Part shown: positions 51,282 to 62,900 of the stretch, piece by piece
Numbering within the stretch: position 1 is the stretch's first letter
Layout of the letters: each line of letters opens with the position of its first letter
Assembly: GCA_964057225.1 (NCBI GenBank)
Contig: OZ059899.1
Coordinates: 4,960,001 to 5,024,000 of the forward strand
Direction of reading: 5' to 3'
Length of the DNA: 64,000 nt
Origin: Auanema rhodensis
Lineage: Eukaryota > Nematoda > Chromadorea > Rhabditida > Rhabditidae
Translations under genes and position numbers: made by a program
Notes under the pieces: model-generated
What the model saw: only the letters and a program-made list of their open reading frames with translations
What the model was told of the DNA's origin: nothing
Databases searched by the model: none

Positions 51282-51843
51282 ACGGAAGCCGGCCATTTTG
51301 GAATCAAGAAAAACAGATCTTGAACAGAAAATTATCTACTACATCAATGATAAAGAAAACCGAAATAAGCACAGAGCGGTAAGAGCTAATATGCTAAAAG
51401 AGGAAAATAATACTGAGAAAAATAGCGAAAATCAAGTTGTAATTTTAAAAAAAACGTGAATGTTCCTTTGAAGCAGTTGGACCTTAAAGCAAGGCACCAT
51501 GAAAACAGAAATGTCTTCTCACTACTTCACATTAAAAAAATGCAACACTTGAGACGTTTTTGGCAGAAATTTTAATGTAGTTTAAGTGTTTCTTTTACTT
51601 ACAACTACATTATTGAAAAGAAGGTGATAAGTGCTTTAAAATTGCAAATGCAATAAAACAAGAGAAGTTGGAACAAAAATTTAAGAATTCTAACCAAACG
51701 ACACAAATGGTATACAATCCCTTTATGTTAATAGAAGTTTTGGAGAACAAGGTGAGTAATTAGAAAACTATGCTTCAATGAGAAACAACAAAAAAGATTA
51801 AGTGATGATTGCAGCTTTGTGTTGTGAGCTCTTCGTGCCTGAA
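51282..51843. other. Intergenic, no supported gene
   Basis: Purine-rich spacer between the tRNA 5' end and the stop codon of the small minus-strand gene. A short plus-strand open frame starting beside the tRNA has no splice or homology support. Confidence 0.45.
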
Positions 51844-52316
51844 TTACACAGCTAGCCAAAATCGATAACCTCGTGCTTGCGACACTATAGAGACAATTAA
51901 TGCAGAAAAGCGGCTTTCTACCTAGAAGAAAAACACTTTCGTTATTTTTAAGATATTGTAATAAGATATTAATGTAACCTCAACAACTCGAGAAACATCT
52001 GAGGCCGGAAAACTAATTGAAATTTTCGATGATGTCACCGATGCATTAACCTGAGAATATTTTTTAAAAATTAAATTATATAACCTTAATCTGTCTATAC
52101 TTAAGGTTTGTTCCATAGAATTAACTAATCATATAATATTAATGCCTATACCTATTTTATGAAGACTTCCTTAAGTGTTACATTATCGCGCTCTATTGCA
52201 ATTTGGTGCTCGCGCCGTTTGTATTCGTATGCCTGAATATCAAGTTGGGCTACAGTAATCCAGCAATGAAATGCCGATTGGGGCCTAAAAATTTCATAGC
52301 GACGTGTCCGCCGCAT
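51844..52316 (-). CDS. Small unidentified protein, head-to-head with rps27a
   Basis: Three minus-strand segments look coding: 52316-52167 (MRRTRRYEIFRPQSAFHCW ... ERDNVTLKE), 52050-51979 (VNASVTSSKISISFP ... RVVE) and 51921-51844 (VESRFSALIVSIVSQARGY ... LAV, stop). With GT-AG introns they join in phase to 99 residues. The second exon frame is also open upstream to about 52128, and an in-frame TAG follows the first segment at 52153-52151, so the internal splice may differ from this model. The protein is basic at the N-terminus, charged in the middle and hydrophobic near the end. No family is recognised. Its start lies 96 bp from the rps27a start on the opposite strand. Confidence 0.55.
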
Positions 52317-52412
52317 ACTTTCTAATTGTGTTCTATTCTTCTCATTTTGATCTATTTGTCTTTTATTTAAGTTATTAGTATAATTATTATATTTTCCAGA
52401 ACAAGGGTAAAC
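52317..52412. promoter_or_regulatory. Divergent intergenic region, probable bidirectional promoter
   Basis: Only 96 bp separate the start codons of the small minus-strand gene and rps27a. A TTTTCCAG acceptor at about 52393-52400 lies 13 bases before the rps27a ATG, the likely spliced-leader site. No TATA box is clear. Confidence 0.5.
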
Positions 52413-53345
52413 ATGATCTTTGTCAAGACCCTAACGGGTCAAACATTGACCCTCGAATCTACCACTGTAGGTAGCATCAAGCAGAAGATCCAAGAGATCG
52501 AAGGTATCGCTGCTGAAGACCAACGTCTTTCCTTCGAAGGTGAGTGAATTTTGAGGTTTTTTGCTGACTCTCGAGAGGTTTTCCCCGAACCTTGAGGACA
52601 GACTTGGCTTTCCCCAAGAATGACCCGTCTTCACTACAGGACGTCAGCTCTCCGATGAACTCGATGTTGCCGAGGCCTCAACCCTCCACCTCTCTCTCAG
52701 GTTTGTGAAATAACGATACAGAGAATTCTATGATGGCGATGATGAATATTTTTTTTCTGGTGTCCAGGCCTCTGAGAGTTCCATGACTGATTTTTTGAGT
52801 TCCTGAGCTATAACATAGAATTCTCACATTATTTATTGTTCTGTTGGAGAAAACATTTAAAACCATTTGTTACAGACTTTTGGGAGGAGGAAAGAAGAGA
52901 AAGAAGAAGGTTTACACCACCCCAAAGAAGATCAAGCATAAGAGAAAGAAGGTCAAACTCGCTGTCCTCAAGTACTACGAGGTTAGTTCTAAATAGGTTA
53001 CACTTCTGAAAAGAAAGACCGGCGATGATGAACATTTTTTTTCTGGTGTCCAGGCCTCTGAGAGTTCCATGACTGATTTTTTGAGTTCCTGAGCCGTGTT
53101 TTTCTTATTTAGAATCTTAATTAATAATTTTGTTCCGAAAATTACAAGGATTTTTATAGGTTGATGGCAGTGGAAAGATCCGCCGTTTACGTAAGGAGTG
53201 CCAATCCGCTTCCTGCGGAGGAGGAGTCTTCATGGCTGCCCACGAGAACAGATACTACTGTGGTCGTTGTCACGATACCCTTGTTGTTGAAGAGCCAGTT
53301 GCTGCTGCTGGAGGAGCCAAGAAGGGAGGAAAGGGAAAGAAGTAA
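52413..53345 (+). CDS. rps27a: Ubiquitin-like/ribosomal protein S27a (eS31) fusion
   Basis: Four exons (52413-52539, 52640-52700, 52876-52981, 53160-53345) join in frame to 159 residues. The N-terminal 70 residues form a diverged ubiquitin-like domain ([15 protein letters not shown] ... [13 protein letters not shown]), shorter than ubiquitin and lacking several of its lysines. The basic S27a linker ([20 protein letters not shown]) and a C4 zinc finger (C112, C117, C132, C135) follow, then an Ala/Gly/Lys tail. eS31 is a 40S subunit protein; the fused domain is normally cleaved after the GG. Nematode ubl-1 genes are known to carry such a non-canonical ubiquitin moiety. Introns 2 and 3 each host a box C/D snoRNA candidate. 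Exons are distinctly GC-richer than the surroundings, as for a highly expressed gene. Confidence 0.96.
52733..52811 (+). ncRNA. Box C/D snoRNA candidate, copy 1 (rps27a intron 2)
   Basis: C box ATGATGA (52739-52745) and D box CTGA (52803-52806) lie 68 nt apart end to end and are flanked by a terminal stem ATGGC/GCTAT. A further 12-bp perfect pairing, GAGAATTCTATG with CATAGAATTCTC, brackets the element. Internal CTGA sequences can serve as D'. The copy in the next intron is almost identical while the surrounding intron is not. The modification target is not assigned. Confidence 0.8.
53019..53097 (+). ncRNA. Box C/D snoRNA candidate, copy 2 (rps27a intron 3)
   Basis: C box ATGATGA (53025-53031) and D box CTGA (53089-53092), 68 nt end to end as in copy 1, with about one difference between the boxes. 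The terminal stem is CGGC/GCCG, so the stem sequence changed on both sides relative to copy 1 while pairing was kept. Outside the stem, similarity to copy 1 ends. Confidence 0.8.
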
Positions 53346-53530
53346 ATTGTTGTTGATTTCTGAATAAATTGTTATAATATACATTGTTATTTTTTAAATT
53401 TGTTAAATCGAATAATTATTGCTTTCAATCGGGGTGGGACCTAAAACTAGATATATCGATATAATTGATAAAGAAACAGAATTTGGGATTCTTTCTTTTT
53501 CTTGGTTCACTCAATTTCTGGTAATTAGTT

Positions 53531-53543
53531 ATCATTGTAGAAA
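53531..53543 (+). promoter_or_regulatory. Probable trans-splice acceptor of SPB1 gene
   Basis: ATTGTAG lies three bases before the SPB1 ATG and 186-198 bp downstream of the rps27a stop, with an AATAAA signal at about 53363 between them. No 5' exon is needed, which fits a downstream operon gene. Confidence 0.5.
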
Positions 53544-56500
53544 ATGGGTAAGAAGGTTAAAATTGGAAAGCAGCGTCGTGACAAGTATTATAAACTTGCA
53601 AAGGAAGCAGGTATGGTTTTACACAGATTTGTAATTAGTAATTCTTTCTAAAGGTTTTCGGTCACGTGCTGCTTTCAAGTTGATTCAACTTAATAAACGT
53701 TTTGAATTTCTTCAAAATTCTCGAGCAACTGTCGATTTGTGTGCTGCTCCTGGAGGATGGATGCAAGTTGCTGTTCAAAATATGCCGGTTTCCAGCTTGG
53801 TTGTTGGTGAGGACAATATTAATAAAATGAAAAATGAATAGCCTAATTATTTAAGGAGTCGATCTTGCTCCTATCAAACCAATTGCTAACTGTATAGGTT
53901 TGCAAGGAGATATTACAACAGAAAAAACTAGGCAAGATATCAAAAAAGAATTGAATAATTGGGAAGTAAGAATATATTCGTTTTTACATGTGCTTCATAC
54001 TTAATTCTAGGCCGATTGTGTACTTCACGACGGAGCACCCAACGTCGGTTTAAATTGGATTCACGATGCCTTCCAACAAAATTGTCTAGTATTATCTGCT
54101 TTGAAGCTTGCCACTCAAATTCTTCGCAAAAATGGTACTTTTGTCACAAAGGTGCGTTTTTGACAAACAGCATGTTATTAACCTCGCTTCTACATGTTTA
54201 GGTTTTCCGTTCTAATGACTATTCCTGCTTGATTACTGTTTTTGAAAAACTCTTCAAGCAAGTTCATGTGTGGAAGCCAGCAGCTTCGCGTCTTGAATCT
54301 GCTGAGATTTTCGTTGTTTGTGAAAAATATTCGAAGCCTGCTAAGGTTCCTGCAGAATATCTTGACCCCAAGAAAGTTTTCGCTGATCCCGATGGATCTA
54401 ATAATGAAGCCACCAAAGTTAACCCGTACGTTTCACGAAACGATTATCGTAAGATTAATTCTAATTTAGACAAACATTGCTATTAAGTAACAGAAAGGAT
54501 AAGAAAGCTAAAGCTGAAGGTTATGATGACGGACTTACTATATTCAAAACTATCGATGCAACAACTTTCATTCAATCTAATGTAAATTGGTTCATTAATG
54601 TTTTTGAAATTAAGCTATATTATTTAAGCAATACCTAGATATTCTTGGCGGAGCAAATAAAATCATCTTGGACCAAGATAAATGGAAAGAAAGTTCACAC
54701 ACAAATGAAGAGGTTTCTTTTGTGCAAAGATAAATCCTCTAATTTTATTTAGATTATTGAATACTTGAATGATCTTAAAGTTTGTGGACCAAGAGAGTTG
54801 AGAACACTTCTCAAATGGCGTAAAGCCATGCGAAAAATCATTGAAGATGAAGCTGCTGAACTTGAAGGGTTTGTATTTTTTAACTTAATCATTAATTCTT
54901 TTGTTCTTTAGAGAAGAAGATGATGACGAAGTCGAGGAACCTTTGAATGAAGACGAGATTGAGTATATTTATTCTTCATTTAATATAGTCATTTGATGTT
55001 TTAGGGATAAGGCACTAGCTGAAATTGATGCTATGATTGCCAAGGCTTCAGCAGATGAGAAGGCTGCTCTTAAAAAGTTTTTATTTATTCATGTTATAAA
55101 TTAATATTATTTATTCAGAAAGAAAAAGAGAATGCTCAAAGCTAAAGCTAATATTATTAAGCGTCGTGAATTAAAAATGGTTATCGAAGGTGATCAAGCT
55201 GACTGTGTTGAAGATTTAGAAGTTTTTTCCCTGAAAAAGATTCGCAGAGTAGGATTTTTATTAGGAATATGAATAAAACAAGTGTCAATTTAGGCTAGAG
55301 AACTTGCTGCTATAAATGCTGAGGAAAATGAAACTCCAGATGTTATAGATGATGATGATGAAAAAATTGAAGATGAAGAAGATGGATTGGGAGAGGGAGA
55401 ATGGGAAACTCGCGAAGGAGCCAAGTAATCGTAATTATGTCAGTTGTTTTAAAAAAAAGGTGTTTTAGTGAAGATGACGATGATGACAGTGATAACGAGC
55501 TTGTATACACTGAAGAATCTTGGTTGAGTAAACAGGAGAAAAAGGAAAGCCGATCAGATAATTGGTTTAAAAAGGTACATGTTATCACCGAAAGATTATT
55601 ATTAACAAACATTTAGGATGAAATCGCTGGATTAATATCAGATGATGATGAGGACGAAGATTTGAATATAATCGAAAAACATATGAAGAAAAATAACAAA
55701 AATAAGTTTGAAAACACTGGTAAGTATACTTTTCAGTTTTCTCTTTGCATCTTCTGATTTAAGTTACCTTTGATGACAAAAACGAAAATATGAAAAGCAA
55801 AAAAAGGAAAAGAGATGCTGAAAACGAAGAAGAGTTCAACAGAGCGGATAGTGATGATGAAAACGACAGCACTGATGAGGATGACACCAAATTTGGTGCT
55901 GAAATGGACTGGGAAGATGTAGAGGATGAAGAAGGTTTTGATTACAAAAAAAGAGTTGTTGTTATTTTTATTTCTTAGAAGATACTCGAGCTGCTAAGCG
56001 TGATGCTGCAAAAACTATTCTTGGAGAAGATCTAAAGCCAAGTATGTGTGGTCCTTTTTTTAATTATTCGAAATCAATCTTTACAGAACAAAAGAAAAGA
56101 AAATTAACCCCTGAAGAGTTAGCTTTAGCAGAACAATTAATTTATTCAAGCAAGAGTGCTAGAGAATTAGAAGAGTGGGGGTGGAATAGGTGAAACATTT
56201 GAGGTGCTTCTTTAATATTATCCTATATTCAGATATGCTAATAACGATGAAGCATTACCTGATTGGTTTGTTCAAGATGAAAAGAAGCATTACAAGAAAG
56301 AACTCCCTGTTACAAAAGTAATTTATTTTTATTTTCATGTTACAATTTGTTTACCATCATTCTAGGAACAAGTCAAGATGTATCGTGAGCGAGTTCGAGA
56401 ACTTAATGCAAGACCTTGCAAGAAAGTTGCTGAAGCCAAAGCTAGGAAACAAAGAAAGTATGTTCGTCTATTTCTCTATGTAGCTGAAAAAAATATTTAC

Positions 56501-56836
56501 AGAGTGAAACAGAAAATGGACAAAGCTCGTAAACGTGCTGAAGGTGTGTTAGAAAATGATAATCTAGAACATTCGGAAAAAATCAGAGAGATGAAGAAGT
56601 CAGTGCAATTTTTTCAACTTAATTATGAATTATTTTGAAGGATTTATGCTCAAGCTGGGAAGAAAGAAAATAAGAAGGTTGAATTAGTTCGAATGACGAA
56701 GGGAAAGAAGGGAACAACAGCTCGTCCTAGTGGACGGTATAAGCTTGTTGATAATCGTATGAAGAAAGATTTACGAGCTATGAAAAAAAAAGAAAAAACT
56801 AAAGGCAGAAAAGGAGGTGGTAAGAGAAGACGCTAA
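53544..56836 (+). CDS. ftsj3: SPB1/FTSJ3 pre-rRNA 2'-O-methyltransferase
   Basis: Twenty-one exons join in frame to 793 residues. After [16 protein letters not shown] comes an FtsJ/RrmJ methyltransferase domain with K in GFRSRAAFK (31), the SAM loop DLCAAPGGW (50-58), D in LHDGAPNVG (117), K in FVTKVFRS (157) and E in ESAEIF (192), the complete K-D-K-E tetrad. A middle DUF3381-like region ([18 protein letters not shown]) precedes long acidic blocks, and the C-terminal Spb1 domain has [17 protein letters not shown] and a very basic end (GGGKRRR-type). The protein methylates the large-subunit rRNA A loop and is needed for 60S maturation in the nucleolus. It lies 198 bp downstream of rps27a on the same strand. 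Confidence 0.96.
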
Positions 56837-57422
56837 ATATAAACGCTACGGAAAACTGGTCTTATTTGTTAATCCTTGATATGATTGTTTCACAAGATAT
56901 ATAATAACACCATTATGTGTTATATCATTGTTAGTTTTGTTATAACTTTGTTGTTTACAATTTTTTGTTGATTTTGCTTGTTGACAAATAAAAACTATGA
57001 TTTTTATAACAAAGTTTTAAATTTGGTTCTGTCATAAATATGGACCAGTGATAACTGGCGCCAAGGATTATTTTTAAAATTTTCTTTCTGAAGTATCATC
57101 TGGAGCTCTAAAGGAAGTAGGTTCAGCATAAGATTTATCGGATGTTGGAAAATCGTAAACAGGGTTTCAGTATTTTACATTCTTATGAATATTAAATGGA
57201 GGTCAGTTATTTTACCATATAAGAGTTAATCTATGAATATATAAGCACACTAAACATTACAAATTCTAAAGCAATCTGAATTTTATTTTCTATGTGGATA
57301 AGTTATCTATCAGAATTTTTAATATCTAAAAGTTTTTTGGATTTTCTATTTTGGAGTGTATCTTCATAAAATGTGGCGATGTATATGCGAATAGAGCATT
57401 GATTTACGTGTTTCTACTACAG

Positions 57423-59912
57423 CCTAACGACGAAGCAGCGTTCTCGTTGGATACGACGAATAATCCAAATAGCGGGCAAGAACTTTCAAATCAGGTAAAA
57501 TATTGCATTTGACGTTAGCTAATCGTTTTTATCTGATTGTAATTATATTACTAATATTAAATTAATTTCTATCCCGTTTTTTAAAAAATTCTACTCCGAA
57601 ATATTCAAAACTCCTCCTTATTCCGAGACTATTTCTAGCTAAATATAATGGATATGATCAATGTGCCAGTACGGGTAGCTGTTCAGTTAGGTTAGTACAC
57701 TTGCTTATTAACTTCATTAGTAAATGAACTTACAATTTTTCTAAAATCGCTAGTATTATATTGACGTTTTTCTTCGATAGTTTTCAATTCTTTATTCAAT
57801 GCTTTTACGAACTTATTTTGAAGATTATAATTTATTAAAGACCAAACTTCACTATAATATATTTCTTATTTTTCTAGAGAAAATGAGTGAAGTTATGAGG
57901 TTGCAAACCACGGAGTTAGACCGATTGACAGCTATTAATAGACAGCTCCAACTTGAAAAGCTTGAAATGAGTACAGAATTAGAAAAAATGAATGCGGATT
58001 ATAGGTAAATTTTCTTGGTGTCCAATTTGTTTTTAAGTCCGACCCATTTCCCTTATTTGACTTTGCGTAGTTCGAAAGCTCAAATTACTTCAATTTTGGC
58101 ATCCTGTTTCCTACATTAGCTATCCTCAAGTTCGCTTTTTTTGCATTTTGTTGTCGTCTTCTTTTATTCTTTGTCAGTAAATTACCCCATAAAGTTCCAT
58201 GAAGAGCTCTGTTCTTTCCTTATACTTATTCATTTTTTGCTCACGATTTGGATCAAGAGGGAGCTGGACATGCAAGGCGCGCGTCAATTTCATTATTTGC
58301 TGCTTTGGATGGAGAGAATGGAAGAAGGGGCTTGAGCTTGTCAAATAAGCACATTTCCGTCCAAGTCTAAAATAAATTGAAGTTTTCAGTTTTTTGCCTT
58401 TCTCTTCAATTTTTTGTACTAAATTATGATCTATTTCTATAACTTCTTCGTTTTGCTTTTTGCAATGGTGAGCTATAAGTAAATTAAGTATAGCCTTTTT
58501 TCGTTTTCACAATGCAAATCTATAGTGGGCATTCTTCTTAAACGCATTTACCCAACCTTTCGGATTTAAATGTAAGCTTTTTCAGTTTTCTTAAGTAAAA
58601 GTGTGCTTTCTTATTTATTTGCTTGCTCATTGCTACTTCCACTTGGTTAAGTTAACTAAGATTTTATGCATCCTCGCTGTATTTGTTGTTGAGTACGGAA
58701 AGTTCTTTACTTGTTAGAACAACTTGTAACAATGCCTAGATTTTTTTAAGCTATTTCCCCTTTTTATTAATAATGATTCGTTCATATCAATTTTTTACGA
58801 TATGATCTGGTTTTTTTAAAAATCATTTTATACGCTAAAACCTCTTTTCTCTCAGAATTTCCTGTGATAAGCTGATGGAACACGATTCGTTGTTGTCATC
58901 TGTAAATGCTGAATTAACATCTTTGCTACGAGAACGACACGGGATGCAAGAAAAAATATTACAACTTGAAAGAAAATACAAACAGGCTAAAGCAGCAAGT
59001 ATGGAATTTTCCCGAGTATTGGAGGTTTGTATGATGCTTTTAAGAGAGATGTTATTCACCTTCGTATTTATTTTGTTTTCAGCTTGAGCATGAGCTATTT
59101 CCTACTAGGGCCATTTTGGATAAGGAAATGATGGAAAATGCTTTGCGAATACCTGCTACAACACCTGATGTGGTAGTTATATTGCATTGAAATTGTTTTC
59201 TTATCTTTCAAATGACACAGAGCCAGATTGAAGAGGAGAAGCAAAAAGTACTACGTGAATACGAGAATGTGATGAATGAGAAAGAAGAACTGCGTAAGAA
59301 GTTAGAGAAAGAATGTAATTATTCTAAAGAACTTTTGCTTGATTTAGAAAGGAATAGAAAAATGGTTTGTCGTAAACATATTTTAATCCTTTAATCTTTT
59401 TTTATCTTAGCTACTCGACCGAGAAGAAGATATTATTGATTTGAAAAAACAGTTGGCAGATTCTGAACTTATTTCAAAACAGGTGAAATTTCATTTAAAA
59501 ATATTATCATAATCATTTTTTCAGAATCAAGAACAGCTATCTTGCACTCAATCAGACCTTCAGATGGAAAGGGGGCGATGCGACTGGCTTACATTAGCTT
59601 TGACAGATAATGAAGTTCTCATAGCACAGGTAAGATTTTTTAAAACTAAACATTTGAAATTTTTAAGTTATAAGTTAAAATAATAATTAATGTTTAGAAT
59701 CGTAATGAATCAATGATTTATCTAGAAGAAAATGCTCGTTTATGCAATGAATTAAAAGCTGCAAATGTAACCATAATATCTCTTAAAGCTAAATTGTAAG
59801 CTTAGCTGAATATATACTAACTAATATTATTTATTATAGGGAAGCGCAGGGTCGTGACTTGTTAAATACTAAAAAAGCTCTCTTAGGTTGTCAAAACGGT
59901 ATAACACAGTGA
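57423..59912 (+). CDS. Coiled-coil protein, 5' end not found
   Basis: Ten exons from 57423-57494 to 59840-59912 join in frame and give the last 333 residues. The first visible exon (PNDEAAFSLDTTNNPNSGQELSNQ) has an acceptor but no ATG, so at least one upstream exon is missing from the model; only 586 bp separate it from SPB1. The second exon (57639-57690) is short and less certain. From exon 3 onward the sequence is heptad-like coiled coil (LDRLTAINRQLQLEKLEMS, EEEKQKVLREYENVMNEKE) with a break at FPTRAILDKEMMENALRIP. A golgin, motor-adaptor or centrosomal role is possible but no family signature is recognised. Intron 4 (58005-58855) is long and T-rich. Confidence 0.75.
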
Positions 59913-62900
59913 AAGAACACGGGTTTTTCTTAGAAAATGAAGTTTTATTGTGATTTTATATTTTCATTTTTAAATGTACATAAGATGATAAATAGGAAAA
60001 AAAATTATTTTAATTCTTGCACCTATTAATCAAATTTCCTCGCTTCATATAAGGATAGTAGATCAAAAAGCTTGTTTTTATTTTGAATTCAACTGAAGAA
60101 GCTCACGGCATCATTATGTTGTTAGTAAAAATTAATGGAGCTTATAACATTTATATAGAACGACATTGTTAATACTTTTGACTAATTTTCGGACACATCT
60201 AAAAGAGAATTCTGAAGAAAAACCAAAATACGTTGAAATGTTAGCTTAATCACGAATGTTGATTCTAAATGAGATTTGGGATTAGTTCAGTATTCAGTTC
60301 GTACTTACTTTATTAAGATTACGAATGTTTTAGGCTTTTGTTTCCTTTTATATTTTCTTTTTTTCAGTCGTCATTACTCTCACTTATTGTATAAAAAATT
60401 TAAGAGATTTACGGAGGTTTCCCATGAGATAGTAAGGAGAACAAAGGAAATAATATGGATTAAATGTATTTGACATGACTATAATCCTTTTATTATTTTT
60501 CTTAGAAATAGCTAGAAGGGTTTTCCACATCTTGGTAAAGTATCTTATTGTTATTAAGATAAGTATTAAAGCTTTTGAGCACATAATGTCAATAAAAAAT
60601 ATTTAAAATCCAAAGCTTTTTGAGATAAGCTCACTTTATGTTTAGTTACTAAGGTCTAATACAAACAATTAGTAATAATAGAGCAGAATAGTTGACTAGA
60701 TCGACTTAGTCTTTTAATTCAACTTTCTTCTAATCTACTCTCTTTGAATTTATTTATAATTCCATTCGTTCTACATTGTTTTCATGAGTTTTGAGTACAA
60801 AATTTGTATTTTTTATAATATATTTGAGTTATATATCATCAAATTGATTTAATATTCTTCCAATTCAATTTCCTGAAATTTGTTTTTCTGCTTTTTTCTT
60901 AGCAAGACAAACTAATACAAAAAGTATCATATATATGTTTGTGATCTTTTATCATTTCTGAGTGTTTGGATGAAATTTCAGAAAAATAGTAATCGTCCTT
61001 TCCTTCAATGCGGAATGAATTTTCAAAAAAAAGTTGTTGCAGCCTCAGTGTTCCCTTTTCTATTCCCGTATTTGCTAATTTACTTTGAAGTTGTCTTCTA
61101 TTAAGTTAACATCATCCCTTTTTAGGATATTTCGATAATTTTAGCAGTTCGTACAATGTCCAAAAGATTTGAGACATCGTTGTAGGAATATGAAACCCAG
61201 ATTTCTAAACAAAACCCCGAACTCTATGTTTGTTGCAATGAAAAACAATATCGATAGAGAATCAAAAGTTTGCATACTGAACATTTGTTTTTCCATGAAC
61301 TATGAACTTCATCTTTTCATTTTCAGCGAAAATTATTTTTATTTCCAACCCGCTTTTTCCGTCTACTTTGTGTGTAGTAGTCACATTCTTCCACTACTAC
61401 TTCCACAAAATAACATAACACACTCCATATTATTGACAGAAATCCGGAATCAGCATAATTCAAAAATACCTGGATCTCAAATGATCAAACCATCAATGTT
61501 CATGGTCAATGGGAAAGACTATATCTTAGATCAATGAATGCTCTGCGACATTGTCGCCAATTCTAAACTTTGACGTCTTTTCTTGTGATCTCCCACATAC
61601 TTGATGATCAACAGTTTTATGTTCTTTATCTCATTGGTATCTCTGTTGCTGTATTTCGTTTTTTGTTCTCATTATCTGGTCAGATATGACATAGCCAATG
61701 TGTTAAAAGAATATTTTGTATCAATACAACTGTTATCTTTGTGATATTCATCTGTTCTCTCGTTCAATTTATCTCCGTCTTGGTACTTTTTTTTAATTTT
61801 TTTTCTCCAATTCTCCGCACAAGAAGAATGCGAAACAAATTGAGATTAAAACAGCTGTCTGAAGAAGTTTATCATGCTATAAACCAATGGTCATACGATT
61901 CATTAATTATATTCTTTAAAATAGCTCAATAAGTCCTTCGGCAGGTATTTTTCAAGTTACATGCTTGTGATTTTTGTTTTATTTGTTATCGTTGTTTGAT
62001 CTTCGATTATCTGATTGAAACGCACAATATCAGAAACTACTGGTAATCTGAACGTTTGGACTCCATTCAGTATCATTTCTGTCCTAGTTGTCATGTCTTT
62101 TTTTCCGTCTCATCTATCATATCAAAGAAAAAGCTTTACCCTTCCCGATTGTTTGCAAAGTCAGCATGTCCGTTTCTAATCTGCTCATGCTCTTTGAACT
62201 CCAGGAAATAACTCCTCAATTTCTAATCATAACGTCATCTTTGTGTGTGAATAGGCCTCGAAATCATATCACTAACGTAGCTCTTAATACGAAATCAGAT
62301 GCCATCCACTTCTTGAGCCGTCCTTTTCTCATTTCCAGATATTTATTTTTCCAATTCATAGTGCATTGAGCATTGCAGAATAACTTGTTAGTCAGATAAA
62401 CTAGCGGGGATTACACACGTCAGTTGTCTGTTTCATTTCACATTCATCTCATGAGCAATTGCTCAATAATCACAAGTAGGACTATGTAACATGAAGAAAA
62501 ATTGTTTAATTACCCATAACTTTTCCGGAGTGCTGTACATGTGATCTTTGTTTTTTTTTGTCATTACTCCAAGTCATCTTAATTCTCTCTTCTATAGTGG
62601 TATTTGTCTCAATTCTTTCTGCTTAAATTACATTTTACCATTTCTCGAACTCTTTGTTACCGGTGATGTTACACACTCGTTGAATCCCTACATGTTTTTT
62701 TCCAATTTCATGTTATCTTATCGCTTATGTTCTGCAAATGCCAGAAACAATTTAACTTATTTTTTCTCACTTACTCTCCATTTATTTTGAGTTTTGCCGC
62801 ACGAAGTATAGCTGTGTTTCCCTTCTGTATACTTGTCATGAATTTAATTTGAATTCGTCATTTTTGCTTTTGCAGGTGTTAGAAGAGGTTGTGCTTTGTG

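Noticed and set aside
57075-57170. Minus-strand 30-codon frame with protein-like composition (YDFPTSDKSYAEP) ending in TAA.
   Set aside because: It begins directly after an in-frame TGA with no acceptor in between, so no exon boundary can connect it to anything.
62504-62525. GTTTAATTACCCA resembles the nematode spliced leader SL1 core, suggesting an SL RNA gene.
   Set aside because: The match ends after about 13 bases. No splice donor follows at the right distance, and no Sm site or SL RNA fold is visible.
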